From Prochlorococcus sp. AG-442-M23 (GTDB lineage: Bacteria; Cyanobacteriota; Cyanobacteriia; PCC-6307; Cyanobiaceae), in assembly GCA_003209655.1 (NCBI GenBank), contig QCPW01000003.1, positions 124,001 to 188,000 of the forward strand: 64,000 bases of DNA, written 5' to 3'. The notes beneath the pieces were generated by a model, which was given only the letters and a program-made list of their open reading frames with translations, searched no databases and was not told the origin of the DNA. The position numbers and the translations under genes are program-made. Below, one piece after another: positions 40,446 to 50,777 of this stretch. Every line of letters begins with the position of its first letter. Position 1 is the stretch's first letter.

Positions 40446-40958
40446 TTAATCAAAAAATAACAAACTAACTAACTTGCCCATTTCTTCAGCAGATCTACAA
40501 GTATTTAATAAAGTTTCACTATCATGAAAAGCAAAACAAATTAATTGATCACATCTATTAATAATTTCTTGATTACAAAGACTGCTTGCCATGGGTAAAG
40601 GTAATTCATCGTTCTCGCTCTTTTCAACCAAATGCATGACACTCTCTAATTGGTCCTTAATTTCAGGTAATTGCTTATCTAAACTCTGTGGTAAAAGTAC
40701 AGTCAACAAAGAGGGGTTAATTTCCAAAACAGCTCTAATAACTGCTGCATTAACTCCCTGAGATCCTGAGGTAAGGATGGTATGCCCCTCTTCCGCTAAT
40801 GACCTTGCAATTAGTTCGATCAAGTGAATATCAACAACAGGTACGTGTCTACTACCCAAAAAAGCAATCCTTCTTTTCCCATTATCCTGAAGTTTTGCGA
40901 GTTCCTGAGCTAAGGTGTCAACACCTTCGGTTGAGGGTAGGTCTAAAGAACGACTCAA
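40446..40958 (-). CDS. DprA/LOG-like Rossmann-fold protein
   Basis: RIAFLGSRHVPVVDIHLIELIARSLAEEGHTILTSGSQGVNAAVIRAVLE. Confidence 0.7.
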   Translation of the reverse strand: MSRSLDLPSTEGVDTLAQELAKLQDNGKRRIAFLGSRHVPVVDIHLIELIARSLAEEGHTILTSGSQGVNAAVIRAVLEINPSLLTVLLPQSLDKQLPEIKDQLESVMHLVEKSENDELPLPMASSLCNQEIINRCDQLICFAFHDSETLLNTCRSAEEMGKLVSLLFFD

Positions 40959-40983
40959 AATAAATTGGTAACTACATTTGAAA

Positions 40984-42093
40984 TTAGCATTTATCTGAAA
41001 AATTGCAGGGGAAATCTATTGTTTCAAGAATATTTTGGAGATTTACATGCTCTTGAACTAATTGAACAGCGTATGATGCCTTTATTGATTCATGTATCCT
41101 GACATGGCCAAAAGCTTGTTCAATAATTTCGACCGTAGCAAGAGTATCTAAATCTACTTTTAAAATTGGAACTTCTAATTCTTCTGCTCTATGTATTAGC
41201 TGTCCTAAAGGTTCGCCTAAACCAGTAAGAATTAAGCATTGGGTGGAGGCTTCTAAAGCTGCAAGTTGAATATCAGTTCTATCAGCCCCTGTAACAACAG
41301 CCATATTTCTTCTTCTCCTAAAAAATTCCATTGCAGAATTCACTCCCATTGCACCGATACTTAATGTCTCAACGAGTAATTGCTCTTTCTCTGGACAACA
41401 AATTACTTGAGCATCTAATCTTCTTACTAATTCCCCTACAGTGACACTTCTAAGTAATGGAGATTTAGGCATCACACCAAATACTTTTATGCCCATCTCT
41501 TGAAGAGAAGGTATTATTTTATTCTTTATTTTTTCAATTTCCTCGGGAACAACAGCATTTAAGACAGCACCTGCAAAATGATCTCCTAATTGATTTTTTG
41601 CGTCTAGTAAAGCATCTACGCTTTTACTATCTTCCCATAGATTAACAATAAGTACTTTTGCGTTTAGGTGATTTGCAAGTTGTGGGAGACTTAAACCATA
41701 AATGATCCCTTCATGAAGGCTACCTGCAGCCTCAAGGATATTTATCCCATCAAAATCATCATTTGCTAATGCCTCAATTTGTTCAAAACCCTTACCAGGA
41801 ACAAAGTCTTTATTATAAATTCTTTTCTCAGCAGATATATTATCCAACAACCCAACGGAAGGAATTAAGTTTTTTTCTTCAATATTTAAATTAGAGCCTA
41901 TAAACTTAACATCATCATCTATTAACCCTTCGTAAGTCATGGAAGGAAGATTAGTAAGTTCAATACAGGTTGCTAATGGCTTTCCAATACGGATTTTTTT
42001 TCCCTGCTCTAAGAGTTTTTTTGATATCCCCAGTACTAATGCTGACTTACCACTAAATGGCTCGCAGGAACCAATTAACAATATCTGACTCAT
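40984..42093 (-). CDS. Phosphotransacetylase-family protein with BioD/CobQ-like N-terminus and DRTGG domain
   Basis: SCEPFSGKSALVLGISKKL; GVMPKSPLLRSVTVGEL; VVTGADRTDIQLAALEAS. Confidence 0.85.
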   Translation of the reverse strand: MSQILLIGSCEPFSGKSALVLGISKKLLEQGKKIRIGKPLATCIELTNLPSMTYEGLIDDDVKFIGSNLNIEEKNLIPSVGLLDNISAEKRIYNKDFVPGKGFEQIEALANDDFDGINILEAAGSLHEGIIYGLSLPQLANHLNAKVLIVNLWEDSKSVDALLDAKNQLGDHFAGAVLNAVVPEEIEKIKNKIIPSLQEMGIKVFGVMPKSPLLRSVTVGELVRRLDAQVICCPEKEQLLVETLSIGAMGVNSAMEFFRRRRNMAVVTGADRTDIQLAALEASTQCLILTGLGEPLGQLIHRAEELEVPILKVDLDTLATVEIIEQAFGHVRIHESIKASYAVQLVQEHVNLQNILETIDFPCNFSDKC

Positions 42094-42260
42094 AATGAAT
42101 TAACTAACCTTATCCTTAGATCCAAGATAATATTTTTTCTAAGAGTATACAAATGTTTATTTATGACTTTTAATCAAATAAATTAATAACCCTGTACAAA
42201 GTAATAAAATTTATGATGAATTGATCTATTATCGGAGTTAAACTAAATTTAATTGATGTC

Positions 42261-42974
42261 ATGGGTCAAGGAGGAACTGTTGGTATTACAGGCGCTTCGG
42301 GAGCATTAGGAAAAGAGTTAACAAAAATATTTCGCGAGAAAGGGTTTAAAGTTATCGGATTTACTCATAATAAAAATAATAATGAATTAAGCAAAAATTC
42401 ACCAAACGAATGGATAGAATGGCAATGCGGGAAAGAATTCTTATTACAAGAGCATCTAAAAAAACTTGACATCTTAATTCTGAACCATGGAATATACGAT
42501 TTGAGTAAAACAAATTCAAGTTACGAAAATTCAATAGAAATAAATGCTTTAAGCAAATTTAAATTCTTCAATTTATTTGAAGAAATTGCGATCAAAGACA
42601 ACTCAATCAAAGTAAGGGAAATTTGGATAAACACCTCTGAAGCAGAAATATTGCCAGCATTAAATCCTTCATATGAAATAAGTAAATCTCTTATTGGTCA
42701 ATTAGTTTCTTTTAAAACAAACCTTCTCGAAGAAAATACAAAGAAAAAATTAAAAATTAAAAAAATCATCTTGGGGCCTTTCAAATCAGAATTAAACCCT
42801 TTAGGCATTATGAATCCGAAATTTGTGTCTATTAATATTTATAATTTTGCAATGTTAAATACCTTTTTGATTATTGTTAGTCCTAATCCTCTTACCTATA
42901 TCCTTTTCCCTATTAAAGAGTTATATTATTTTTTATATTGCAAGCTTTTAACAATATCAAAATTCAGTAATTAA
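42261..42974 (+). CDS. Short-chain dehydrogenase/reductase-like protein with hydrophobic C-terminus
   Basis: GITGASGALGKELTKIF, LDILILNHGIYD, YEISKSLIG. Confidence 0.8.
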   Translation: MGQGGTVGITGASGALGKELTKIFREKGFKVIGFTHNKNNNELSKNSPNEWIEWQCGKEFLLQEHLKKLDILILNHGIYDLSKTNSSYENSIEINALSKFKFFNLFEEIAIKDNSIKVREIWINTSEAEILPALNPSYEISKSLIGQLVSFKTNLLEENTKKKLKIKKIILGPFKSELNPLGIMNPKFVSINIYNFAMLNTFLIIVSPNPLTYILFPIKELYYFLYCKLLTISKFSN

Positions 42975-43810
42975 AAATCTCTTTCAGTCAAAATTTCGAT
43001 ACCATCTTTCATTACAACAATTGTATGCTCCCATTGGGCTGATAATTTTCCATCCTTTGTTATTACCGTCCATTTGTCATTTAAAGTTTTGCAAAACTTA
43101 CTTCCTTGATTAACAATAGGTTCTACGGCTAAAGTCATACCTTCTCGTAGAACAACATTAGGTAACTCTTTAGTACGAAAATTAAATACAGATGGTTCTT
43201 CGTGAAGGTTTCGCCCCACACCATGACCGGTATAGTCTTCAACAACACTAAATCCATTAACCTTAACCACATCTTCGATTGCACCTGCAACATCAAGAAG
43301 TGTATTTCCTGATTTGATTTTCGAAAGTCCAGCGAATAAAGCTTGAGAGGCTACTTCAGAAAGTTTTTTGGCTTTCTCACTTACTTCACCTACACAAATA
43401 GTTATGCAACTATCACCGTGAAAGCCATCTAGATAAGCTCCAGTATCAATTTTCACAAGATCTCCATCCTTAATTATTTTATTTTTATTTGGTATACCAT
43501 GAACAACTTCATTGTTAATGCTGGAGCAGATACTAGATGGGAAACCGTGGTAACCCTTGAAACTTGGTACAGCACCCATTTCCCTTATTCTCTTTTCTGC
43601 AAAATCATCCAAATCTTTTGTACTCATTCCAGGTTTTATAAGATCATTTATTTCTCTCAAAACCGTCCCAACAATCCTGCTGGATTTCTTCATTAGTTTT
43701 ATTTCTCTGGATGATTTTATTTCTATTCCTCTCCTTCTTTGTATGAAAGGTACTTGATCATTTGATTTAAAATTATTTTTATTTAACAAAAGATCTGCAA
43801 AATGTTTCAT
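42971..43810 (-). CDS. map: Methionine aminopeptidase
   Basis: SSICSSINNEVVHGIPN, KIDTGAYLDGFHGDSC, YTGHGVGRNLHEEP, GMTLAVEPIV. Confidence 0.97.
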   Translation of the reverse strand: MKHFADLLLNKNNFKSNDQVPFIQRRRGIEIKSSREIKLMKKSSRIVGTVLREINDLIKPGMSTKDLDDFAEKRIREMGAVPSFKGYHGFPSSICSSINNEVVHGIPNKNKIIKDGDLVKIDTGAYLDGFHGDSCITICVGEVSEKAKKLSEVASQALFAGLSKIKSGNTLLDVAGAIEDVVKVNGFSVVEDYTGHGVGRNLHEEPSVFNFRTKELPNVVLREGMTLAVEPIVNQGSKFCKTLNDKWTVITKDGKLSAQWEHTIVVMKDGIEILTERDF

Positions 43811-43898
43811 TGGAATAAATAATAGTAATAGATAAATATCATCAAATAGCCATACTAAATCATAGCTATTCTAAATCTATCAGTAAGAAAAACAGAAA

Positions 43899-44207
43899 AT
43901 GAAATTTATTACCAATTCTAGGCAATTTCATAAATCATTGGCACCTTGGGTTTTCCTCCCATTATTCGTCTCGGCTTTGACAGGCTTATTCTATAGAATT
44001 TCGAAAGATTTATTAGGCTATTCAAGAGAAGAAGTGCATTGGTTAATGTCTTTACATGAAGGAGAGTGGCTTGGGGATAAAGGTGAACTAATTTACGTAA
44101 TTCTGAATTCTTTAGGACTTATTTGGATGCTAATTACTGGGTTCCAAATATTTTCAAAGAAATTTTCATTTGCTAAAAAGGTTACTAAAGGCGAGTCAAA
44201 AGGTTAA
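43899..44207 (+). CDS. PepSY-like small membrane protein
   Basis: Two hydrophobic segments flanking LMSLHEGEWLGDKG. Confidence 0.6.
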   Translation: MKFITNSRQFHKSLAPWVFLPLFVSALTGLFYRISKDLLGYSREEVHWLMSLHEGEWLGDKGELIYVILNSLGLIWMLITGFQIFSKKFSFAKKVTKGESKG

Positions 44208-44239
44208 AATATTATTCTTGTTGATTCATTGAGCATAAA

Positions 44240-44713
44240 ATGGCTAAAGAGAATAAAGAAATTGAGTCAGGAATCATTACTGAGACTGATACTACTACGG
44301 TAAAACCCGTTGAAAATAACGAAAAAAAAGACTTAAGTTCCAAATCCAAAAAAAATTCAAGTTCATCAAATTTAATATATGAATTTGAAAATAATCAATT
44401 AAAAAAACAATTACCAGAAATATATGTAGGAGATACTGTTAGAGTTGGTGTAAAGATTACAGAAGGTAACAAAGAGAGAGTTCAGCCTTACGAAGGAGTT
44501 GTTATTGCAAAAAGACATGGCGGGCTTAATCAGACAATAACTGTGAGAAGGATATTCCAAGGTATCGGTGTTGAAAGAGTATTTATGCTACATAGTCCAC
44601 AAGTTGCCTCTCTAAAAGTTGAACGTAGAGGTAAAGTAAGAAGAGCTAAGTTATTCTATCTTCGAGATAGAGTAGGAAAAGCTACACGCGTAAAACAACG
44701 CTTTGATCGATAA
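44240..44713 (+). CDS. rplS: 50S ribosomal protein L19 with N-terminal low-complexity extension
   Basis: [52 protein letters not shown]. Confidence 0.97.
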   Translation: MAKENKEIESGIITETDTTTVKPVENNEKKDLSSKSKKNSSSSNLIYEFENNQLKKQLPEIYVGDTVRVGVKITEGNKERVQPYEGVVIAKRHGGLNQTITVRRIFQGIGVERVFMLHSPQVASLKVERRGKVRRAKLFYLRDRVGKATRVKQRFDR

Positions 44714-44768
44714 GGTTGTAAAGTAATTTCAACCTAATGGTCATAAAGGCGCTTATAATCTTTTTATT

Positions 44769-44841
44769 GCGTCGTTAGTTCAGTTGGTAGAACGCAGGTC
44801 TCCAAAACCTGATGTCGGGGGTTCAAGTCCTCCACGGCGCG
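44769..44841 (+). tRNA. tRNA-Trp (CCA)
   Basis: Cloverleaf gcgtcgt...ctCCAaa...ggttcaagtcc...acggcgc-g; 7-bp acceptor stem with one G-U. Confidence 0.95.
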
Positions 44842-44880
44842 TTTGAATCAACATTTTGTAAATTATTTTTTTTCATTGAG

Positions 44881-45069
44881 ATGGAGTTAGATCTTCAACC
44901 AGGGGATGTAGTTAAAGTCCTCGAATCAGCTGCTTTAGGATGGGTTCGTGCGAGAGTTATCAGAGTTAAGTCTGGGGGGAGAGTTGTTGTTCAAAGCGAT
45001 CAAGGCAGAGAATTTACAGCTCGAGGTAACCAAGTTAGGTTAATTGAGCCTGCTGGCTTTAGACCTTGA
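44881..45069 (+). CDS. 62-aa SH3-like small protein; matches my memory of the picocyanobacterial hyper-conserved protein
   Basis: MELDLQPGDVVKVLESAALGWVRARVIRVKSGGRVVVQSDQGREFTARGNQVRLIEPAGFRP; ATG at 44881 chosen because the listed ORF start lies inside tRNA-Trp. Confidence 0.88.
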   Translation: MELDLQPGDVVKVLESAALGWVRARVIRVKSGGRVVVQSDQGREFTARGNQVRLIEPAGFRP

Positions 45070-45215
45070 AGAAAATCAATTAATTCTCATATAAAACTAT
45101 TTATTTCTTTAAATCCTCAAATAAATGAATTTTTTTATTACAACAACATTAATCAAGTATCATGATTTGATATTTTTAAATTCAGTTCTCTAGTTAAATT
45201 TAGAACAAAATTTCT

Positions 45216-45289
45216 GGGACCGTAGTTCAACTGGTTAGAGCACCGCCCTGTCACGGCGGAAGTTGCGGGTTCGAATCCCGTCGGTCCCG
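45216..45289 (+). tRNA. tRNA-Asp (GTC)
   Basis: gggaccg...ctGTCac...gggttcgaatccc...cggtccc-g. Confidence 0.96.
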
Positions 45290-45306
45290 TTCTTTTCTAA
45301 AAGAAA

Positions 45307-46743
45307 TTGGAAAAACGTTTAAGATTAGCACCAAGTCCAACTGGTCTATTACATATAGGGACAGCACGAACAGCATTATTTAATTGGTTATATGCAAAAA
45401 ATAACGATGGTAAGTTTCTGATTAGAATAGAAGACACTGACATTGTGCGATCTAAGTCAGAATATACCGCAAATATATTAGATGGATTAAAATGGCTAGG
45501 ACTTTTTTGGGATGAAGATCCTATTAAGCAAAGTGAACGAATTTCAATTCACAAAAATCAAATTAAAAGACTTTTAGAAATTGGAGCTGCATATAGATGT
45601 TTTACTTCAGAAAGTGAGATTCTTGAGCTAAGAGAAAAACAACAAAAAGGTGGTTTACCGCCGAAGCATGACAATAGGCATAGAAATCTTACGAGTAAAC
45701 AGATTAAAGAATTTATATCTCAAGGGAGATCTTCCGTAATAAGGTTTAAAATTGATGATGAGACAGAAATAAAATGGAAAGATCAGATTAGGGGCGAAAT
45801 AAAATGGCAAGGGAAGGATCTCGGAGGTGATTTAGTCTTATCAAGAAGAGCTTTTGGTGATCAGATAGGAGATCCTCTATATAATCTTGCTGTTGTGGTA
45901 GATGATAATTTTATGAATATTACTCATGTTATAAGAGGTGAAGATCACATATCAAATACTGCAAAACAGATATTAATTTATAGAGCTTTAGATTTTAAAT
46001 TACCAATTTTTTCTCACACTCCCCTTATATTAAATAGCTTGGGTAAAAAACTATCCAAACGTGATTCCGTAACTTCAATCGACGAATTTAAAGACATGGG
46101 TTATTTACCGGAGGCCCTTGCAAATTATATGGCATTTTTGGGGTGGTCAACAAAAACTCCAGTGAATGAAATACTATCACTATCAGAAATATCAAAAATT
46201 TTTGACATATCAGATATAAATAAATCTGGAGCTAAATTTAGTTGGGAAAAACTTAATTGGATTAATTCTCAATATATCAAGAGTATGGAATTAACAAAAT
46301 TGAGTGGTCTTATTAAAAAATACTGGATTAATAAGGGTTGGAAATCTCCTTCTAGAGAATGGGAATTAAAATTAACAGATTTAATTAGAGACTCTATGAT
46401 CCTTCTAAAGGATTCAATAGATCAATCAAAACCTTTTTTTACTTTATCTGAAATTCAGAGTGAAGGGGAAGATTTTCTTGAAAATAACAAGGATGCAAAA
46501 GAATCATTAAGATATATCCTTAATTATATAAAAGAGGAAAACATATCAAGAATTAATAGCTCAAACGCTAAAGAAATAATTAACAAAATTTGTGTTAAAA
46601 ACTCTATTAAAAAATTCGTTATAATGAAATCATTGAGAATAGCTTTTTTTGGTTGTCTTAGCGGACCAGATTTAATTCAAAGTTGGGAATTGTTCTCTGA
46701 GAACAACAGTGATATCACCCTTATTGAAAGATGCCTTACTTAA
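45307..46743 (+). CDS. gltX: Glutamyl-tRNA synthetase
   Basis: [41 protein letters not shown] start. Confidence 0.97.
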   Translation: MEKRLRLAPSPTGLLHIGTARTALFNWLYAKNNDGKFLIRIEDTDIVRSKSEYTANILDGLKWLGLFWDEDPIKQSERISIHKNQIKRLLEIGAAYRCFTSESEILELREKQQKGGLPPKHDNRHRNLTSKQIKEFISQGRSSVIRFKIDDETEIKWKDQIRGEIKWQGKDLGGDLVLSRRAFGDQIGDPLYNLAVVVDDNFMNITHVIRGEDHISNTAKQILIYRALDFKLPIFSHTPLILNSLGKKLSKRDSVTSIDEFKDMGYLPEALANYMAFLGWSTKTPVNEILSLSEISKIFDISDINKSGAKFSWEKLNWINSQYIKSMELTKLSGLIKKYWINKGWKSPSREWELKLTDLIRDSMILLKDSIDQSKPFFTLSEIQSEGEDFLENNKDAKESLRYILNYIKEENISRINSSNAKEIINKICVKNSIKKFVIMKSLRIAFFGCLSGPDLIQSWELFSENNSDITLIERCLT

Positions 46744-47943
46744 CTATATTTTCTTTTCAATTAAATCCAGGGCATTAGCAAGTGGTCTTGCTGTAAGTCC
46801 TTGAATTCCAACTGTCATAAGTATCGTTAGGAATACCAATCCTTGAAGACGACCAGCACCAAGCACACCTGCCTGCTCAAGTCTTATAGAAAAAAGAGAT
46901 GCCACAGCGGCAGTAACTATTCCTCTTGGCGCCAACCAAGCTAAAAATACCCTTTGCTTAATATCTAATTCTCTTCCCATAGTTGCTAGAAATATAGAAA
47001 TTGGACGTACAATTAACATCAACATTAATACACAAACTATACCTCCCCAACCCAAAGGACTTAATTCTCCCCAAGAGACATCAGATGCCAGAAGAGGGAA
47101 AAGAACTGTTATGGCAAGTTGGGCTAATTCGCCAATCAAGTTATCTAATCTTTCTTTATCAATAATTTCTCTTTTACCTACTATAAATCCTGCAGCCACA
47201 GAGGCTGGCAAACCTGATTCAGGTAAAATATATTCACAAATTCCGTACACAAGAAAAATAAAACCTAATGTAACTTGAAGTTCAATTCCAAATGATGCTT
47301 CGTTTTTTATTTTCTTTAAAATTTCAGAAAGCAACCATCCAGAACTTAAACCTATCAAAACTCCTCCACTTAATCTCACCATTAAGGCAATGAAAACCTC
47401 TTTAATCCCATGAAGATCACCTACTATTAATTCTAAAAGTAATAAAGCAAGAACCGCTCCAATAGGTTCAAGAACTAAACCTTCAGCTTTTAAAACATTG
47501 GAAAGCGGAGAGACTAATTTTATTTGATCTACTAAAGGAGAAACTACTGTAGGTCCAGTAGCAAGAACTATCGCACTATATACCCCTGCCACCGACCATG
47601 ATAGTCCCGCTAACCAATGAGCTATAAATATTCCTGCTGATAATGAAATAAATAATCTTATTAAAGAAATTTTTAAAACAGTATTTCTAATATTTCCTTC
47701 AGGCAATTTTAAATTTAACCCACCTTCAAATAAAACCAAACAAACTAAAAGTCCAACAATAGTTTCAAGCCCTTGTCCAAGATCAAGTGGCTCAACCAAA
47801 CTTAAACCAGACCGTCCAATAAATAATCCAGAAAGTAATAAAATTACGACACTTGGAAATCCAGATATTGAAGATATCAGACGAGCGCATGCCCCTGCAA
47901 ATACAGTTATACCCCAAAGTAGTCCAAGCCTTTCAGGCGTCAT
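46744..47943 (-). CDS. Na+/H+ antiporter, CPA1 (NhaP-like)
   Basis: LLLSGLFIGRSGL, LFEGGLNL, LATGPTVVSPL, LAWLAPRGIVTAAVASL. Confidence 0.93.
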   Translation of the reverse strand: MTPERLGLLWGITVFAGACARLISSISGFPSVVILLLSGLFIGRSGLSLVEPLDLGQGLETIVGLLVCLVLFEGGLNLKLPEGNIRNTVLKISLIRLFISLSAGIFIAHWLAGLSWSVAGVYSAIVLATGPTVVSPLVDQIKLVSPLSNVLKAEGLVLEPIGAVLALLLLELIVGDLHGIKEVFIALMVRLSGGVLIGLSSGWLLSEILKKIKNEASFGIELQVTLGFIFLVYGICEYILPESGLPASVAAGFIVGKREIIDKERLDNLIGELAQLAITVLFPLLASDVSWGELSPLGWGGIVCVLMLMLIVRPISIFLATMGRELDIKQRVFLAWLAPRGIVTAAVASLFSIRLEQAGVLGAGRLQGLVFLTILMTVGIQGLTARPLANALDLIEKKI

Positions 47944-48050
47944 ATAAGTTTCTTTTAAAAAAAAATATTAATTAGTTTGATTAAATCAATAATCTTATTT
48001 TTAGTCCACTATATACAATATTTATTAATTTAAACTAGTTGGAGACTTAA

Positions 48051-48125
48051 GTGAAAAAACTTTTTAAAAGATTAAGAATATCATTAATTAAAGAATTCTC
48101 ATACAGAGGAAAACTTACTAATTAA
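48051..48125 (+). CDS. Candidate 24-aa cationic small protein, antisense to the 3' end of hli
   Basis: GTG start preceded by GGAG; V/M-KKLFKRLRISLIKEFSYRGKLTN. Confidence 0.25.
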   Translation: MKKLFKRLRISLIKEFSYRGKLTN

Positions 48126-48281
48126 AGCAAGAATAATCAATATTATTCCTATCCCTATAGTCGCCATTCTTCCATTCCAAATTTCAGCTTGAGGAGTAAA
48201 ACCTCTTTTCCACAAATTAAGCTCGTTCTTATCAACAAACTTTTTTGTTTCATTATGCTGTATTTTGGATTTTTTTTTCAT
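48099..48281 (-). CDS. hli: High-light-inducible (Hlip/SCP) protein
   Basis: 60 aa; AEIWNGRMATIGIGIILIILALI Chl-binding helix motif. Confidence 0.93.
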   Translation of the reverse strand: MKKKSKIQHNETKKFVDKNELNLWKRGFTPQAEIWNGRMATIGIGIILIILALISKFSSV

Positions 48282-48286
48282 TGATG

Positions 48287-49357
48287 TTAAAAAGGAGGCT
48301 TTTTTTCATAAAGAGTTTTTGCTTTATCAATAGGAAGTCTTCCTGAAATACCCAATTCAAGAGAGCTTTCATGTGCCTTAAATTTCAGTCTAAATAAAGC
48401 AGCGGCCCCAATCATTGCCGCATTATCTGTGCAAAGATTTATGGGGGCTAAATGAACATTAATGGATTTTTTATATGCTTCTCTAATCATCATTTTTCTT
48501 AACGTATCGTTAGCTGCAACTCCTCCCACAACAACAATATTATCTAAACCATTGTCAATTGCGCATTTTATTGTCCTTTCTACCAAGACTTCTGCAACAA
48601 CCCTCTCAAAACTTGCAGCAATATCTGGTATGGGAATCTCATCTCCATTAAGATTTATTTTTTCAACCAATCTTAATACCGCTGTTTTTAAACCACTAAA
48701 AGAAAAATCATATTTCAAAAAACCCCCTTCTTTATCAGAAATCTTGCATTTAGGTAAATTAAATTTTGAGGCATTACCTTTTTTAGCAATTTTCGCAATT
48801 GCAGGACCTCCAGGATAACTTAATCCTAATAATCTTCCTACCTTATCGAAAGCTTCCCCTGCAGCATCATCATAACTTCTACCAAGCCTTTGCATTTCTC
48901 TTCTCTCACCAACTTTAATTAATTCAGTATGTCCACCACTAACAAGTAAAGTTAAGAAAGGGGGTTTAGGATAGTTTTTTGCAAATAATATTGACGAAAG
49001 ATGTCCCTCTAAGTGATGTATACCCAAGAAAGGTTTTGAATATAAAGAACAAAGTGATCTTGCAGTAATAGAGCCAACTCTCAAGCAGCCAACTAATCCC
49101 GGAGTAACAGTTGCAGCAATAAAATCAATTTCTTCAATACTTATTTTTGATTCTTCTAAAGCTTGCTCAAGGACAAAAGGTATTAACTCTAAGTGTTTTC
49201 TTGCTGCAAGTTCAGGTACTACACCTCCCCACTTAGAATGATCTTCGATTTGTGATGCAACAATATTTGAATGTATTTTATAAATATCAGCACTATTAGA
49301 AACCACAGAGACAGACGTCTCATCACAACTTGTTTCAATAGCTAAAACTTTGAGCAT
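48287..49357 (-). CDS. tsaD: tRNA N6-threonylcarbamoyladenosine biosynthesis protein TsaD
   Basis: LAIETSCDETSVSVV, GVVPELAARKHLE, HHLEGH, LVSGGHTEL, VVVGGVAANDTLR. Confidence 0.97.
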   Translation of the reverse strand: MLKVLAIETSCDETSVSVVSNSADIYKIHSNIVASQIEDHSKWGGVVPELAARKHLELIPFVLEQALEESKISIEEIDFIAATVTPGLVGCLRVGSITARSLCSLYSKPFLGIHHLEGHLSSILFAKNYPKPPFLTLLVSGGHTELIKVGERREMQRLGRSYDDAAGEAFDKVGRLLGLSYPGGPAIAKIAKKGNASKFNLPKCKISDKEGGFLKYDFSFSGLKTAVLRLVEKINLNGDEIPIPDIAASFERVVAEVLVERTIKCAIDNGLDNIVVVGGVAANDTLRKMMIREAYKKSINVHLAPINLCTDNAAMIGAAALFRLKFKAHESSLELGISGRLPIDKAKTLYEKKPPF

Positions 49358-49433
49358 ATTTTATTCGATACTGTTCTATTTTAGTAATAATTTCTTAAAT
49401 TAAAACATCTAAAGGAATTAAAGATTGCAACTT

Positions 49434-49988
49434 ATGAAATTCTTTTTTTCAATTATAACTTCGGTTTTTCTCTTTCTAGGAATAACCCCACTTGCTCTAG
49501 CTGCTAACGGTCCTGCATTAAATGCAGATAGAGAAAGTACAGAATTTACAGCTTCAGCTCTAACGACATGTTCAGAAAATCCTAAATTTATTGAAAGAGC
49601 GAGTTCTGCTACAAGCCAAAAAGATATCGCAAGATTTGAAAGATATGGCAAAGCAGTTTGTGGTGATGATGGATTGCCTCACTTAATAATAGGCCCACCT
49701 CTTGAACCTTGGGGGGCACTATTAAACAGGGGCCATGAAGGAGACTTACTTATTCCTGGAGTATTATTCATTTACATTGCAGGAATCATAGGATGGTCTG
49801 GGCGAGAGTATTTGATTGAATCTAAAAAAACCAAGAACCCCGCAGACCTTGAAATTATTATTGATTTAGGCTTGGCCAGAAAATGTCTAATTAAAGGTGC
49901 TCAATGGCCTCTCTTAGCTAATAAGCAAGGAAGGAACGGAGATTTAAGAGAAAAAGATAATAATATTACCCTTAACGGCCCAAGATAA
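49434..49988 (+). CDS. psaF: Photosystem I subunit III
   Basis: Signal peptide then LTTCSENPKFIERA, RFERYGKAVCGDDGLPHLI, LLIPGVLFIYIAGIIGWSGREYL. Confidence 0.97.
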   Translation: MKFFFSIITSVFLFLGITPLALAANGPALNADRESTEFTASALTTCSENPKFIERASSATSQKDIARFERYGKAVCGDDGLPHLIIGPPLEPWGALLNRGHEGDLLIPGVLFIYIAGIIGWSGREYLIESKKTKNPADLEIIIDLGLARKCLIKGAQWPLLANKQGRNGDLREKDNNITLNGPR

Positions 49989-50018
49989 AAAATCTTTCCA
50001 CACAAACCTAAAGTTCAA

Positions 50019-50153
50019 ATGTTCAAAATCTTAAACACAAAATTTATCAGATCAGCTCCAGTAGTTGCAGCAGTTTGGTTAAGCATTACTGCAGGAATAA
50101 TTATTGAATTCAATAGATTTTTTCCTGATTTATTATTTCATCCAATGAGCTGA
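50019..50153 (+). CDS. psaJ: Photosystem I subunit IX
   Basis: [44 protein letters not shown] directly after psaF; too short for the ORF track. Confidence 0.95.
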   Translation: MFKILNTKFIRSAPVVAAVWLSITAGIIIEFNRFFPDLLFHPMS

Positions 50154-50165
50154 GATTATATATAA

Positions 50166-50197
50166 AAATTTTCAAGACTTAATTATCTTGAAAATTT
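50166..50197. terminator. 12-bp perfect hairpin between convergent psaJ and gmk
   Basis: AAATTTTCAAGA-cttaatta-TCTTGAAAATTT; T-run follows on the minus strand. Confidence 0.6.
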
Positions 50198-50726
50198 CCT
50201 TTACTGTCTCATCAACATTATGATTGGTTAAAACAAAATCAAATATATTTGAGGATGCTATTTCATAGTTTGATCTAATAAGTCTTCTATTTATTGCCTC
50301 CTCTTTTTCAGTTCCTCTATTTCTAATTCTTTTTTCTAATTCCTCCTTGCTAGGAGGAAGAAGAAATATTGATAATGATTCTGGGAACTTTTCTTTAATT
50401 TGTTTTGCACCTTCAACTTCAATTTCAAGTAAAACATCAAACCCCTCATTTATCTTTTCATTCACCTTATTTAAGGGGGTTCCATAATAATTTCCTGCGA
50501 ATTGGGCCCATTCAAGAAATTCTTTTTTATCGACCATATCTTTAAACTTATCCTCACTTATAAAATAATAATTCTGACCATCCCTCTCACCCATTCTTGG
50601 ACTCCTTGTTGTCGCTGATACAGAGAGCCAAATATCTCTATCTTTAACTAAAAGTTCCTTGATAACAGTACCTTTCCCAACTCCACTAGGTCCCGTAATA
50701 ATTATTAGTTTTTTTAGATTTTTCAT
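50172..50726 (-). CDS. gmk: Guanylate kinase
   Basis: LIIITGPSGVGKGTVIKEL, SVSATTRSPRMGERDGQNYYF. Confidence 0.97.
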   Translation of the reverse strand: MKNLKKLIIITGPSGVGKGTVIKELLVKDRDIWLSVSATTRSPRMGERDGQNYYFISEDKFKDMVDKKEFLEWAQFAGNYYGTPLNKVNEKINEGFDVLLEIEVEGAKQIKEKFPESLSIFLLPPSKEELEKRIRNRGTEKEEAINRRLIRSNYEIASSNIFDFVLTNHNVDETVKEIFKIIKS

Positions 50727-50777
50727 ATTAAAATTTTTTACAGTATTATGAGATCTGGTGAATAGTTACTAGAGATA

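Noticed and set aside
44812-44880. ORF start at 44812 for the 62-aa protein
   Set aside because: Begins inside tRNA-Trp; ATG at 44881 gives the compact protein.
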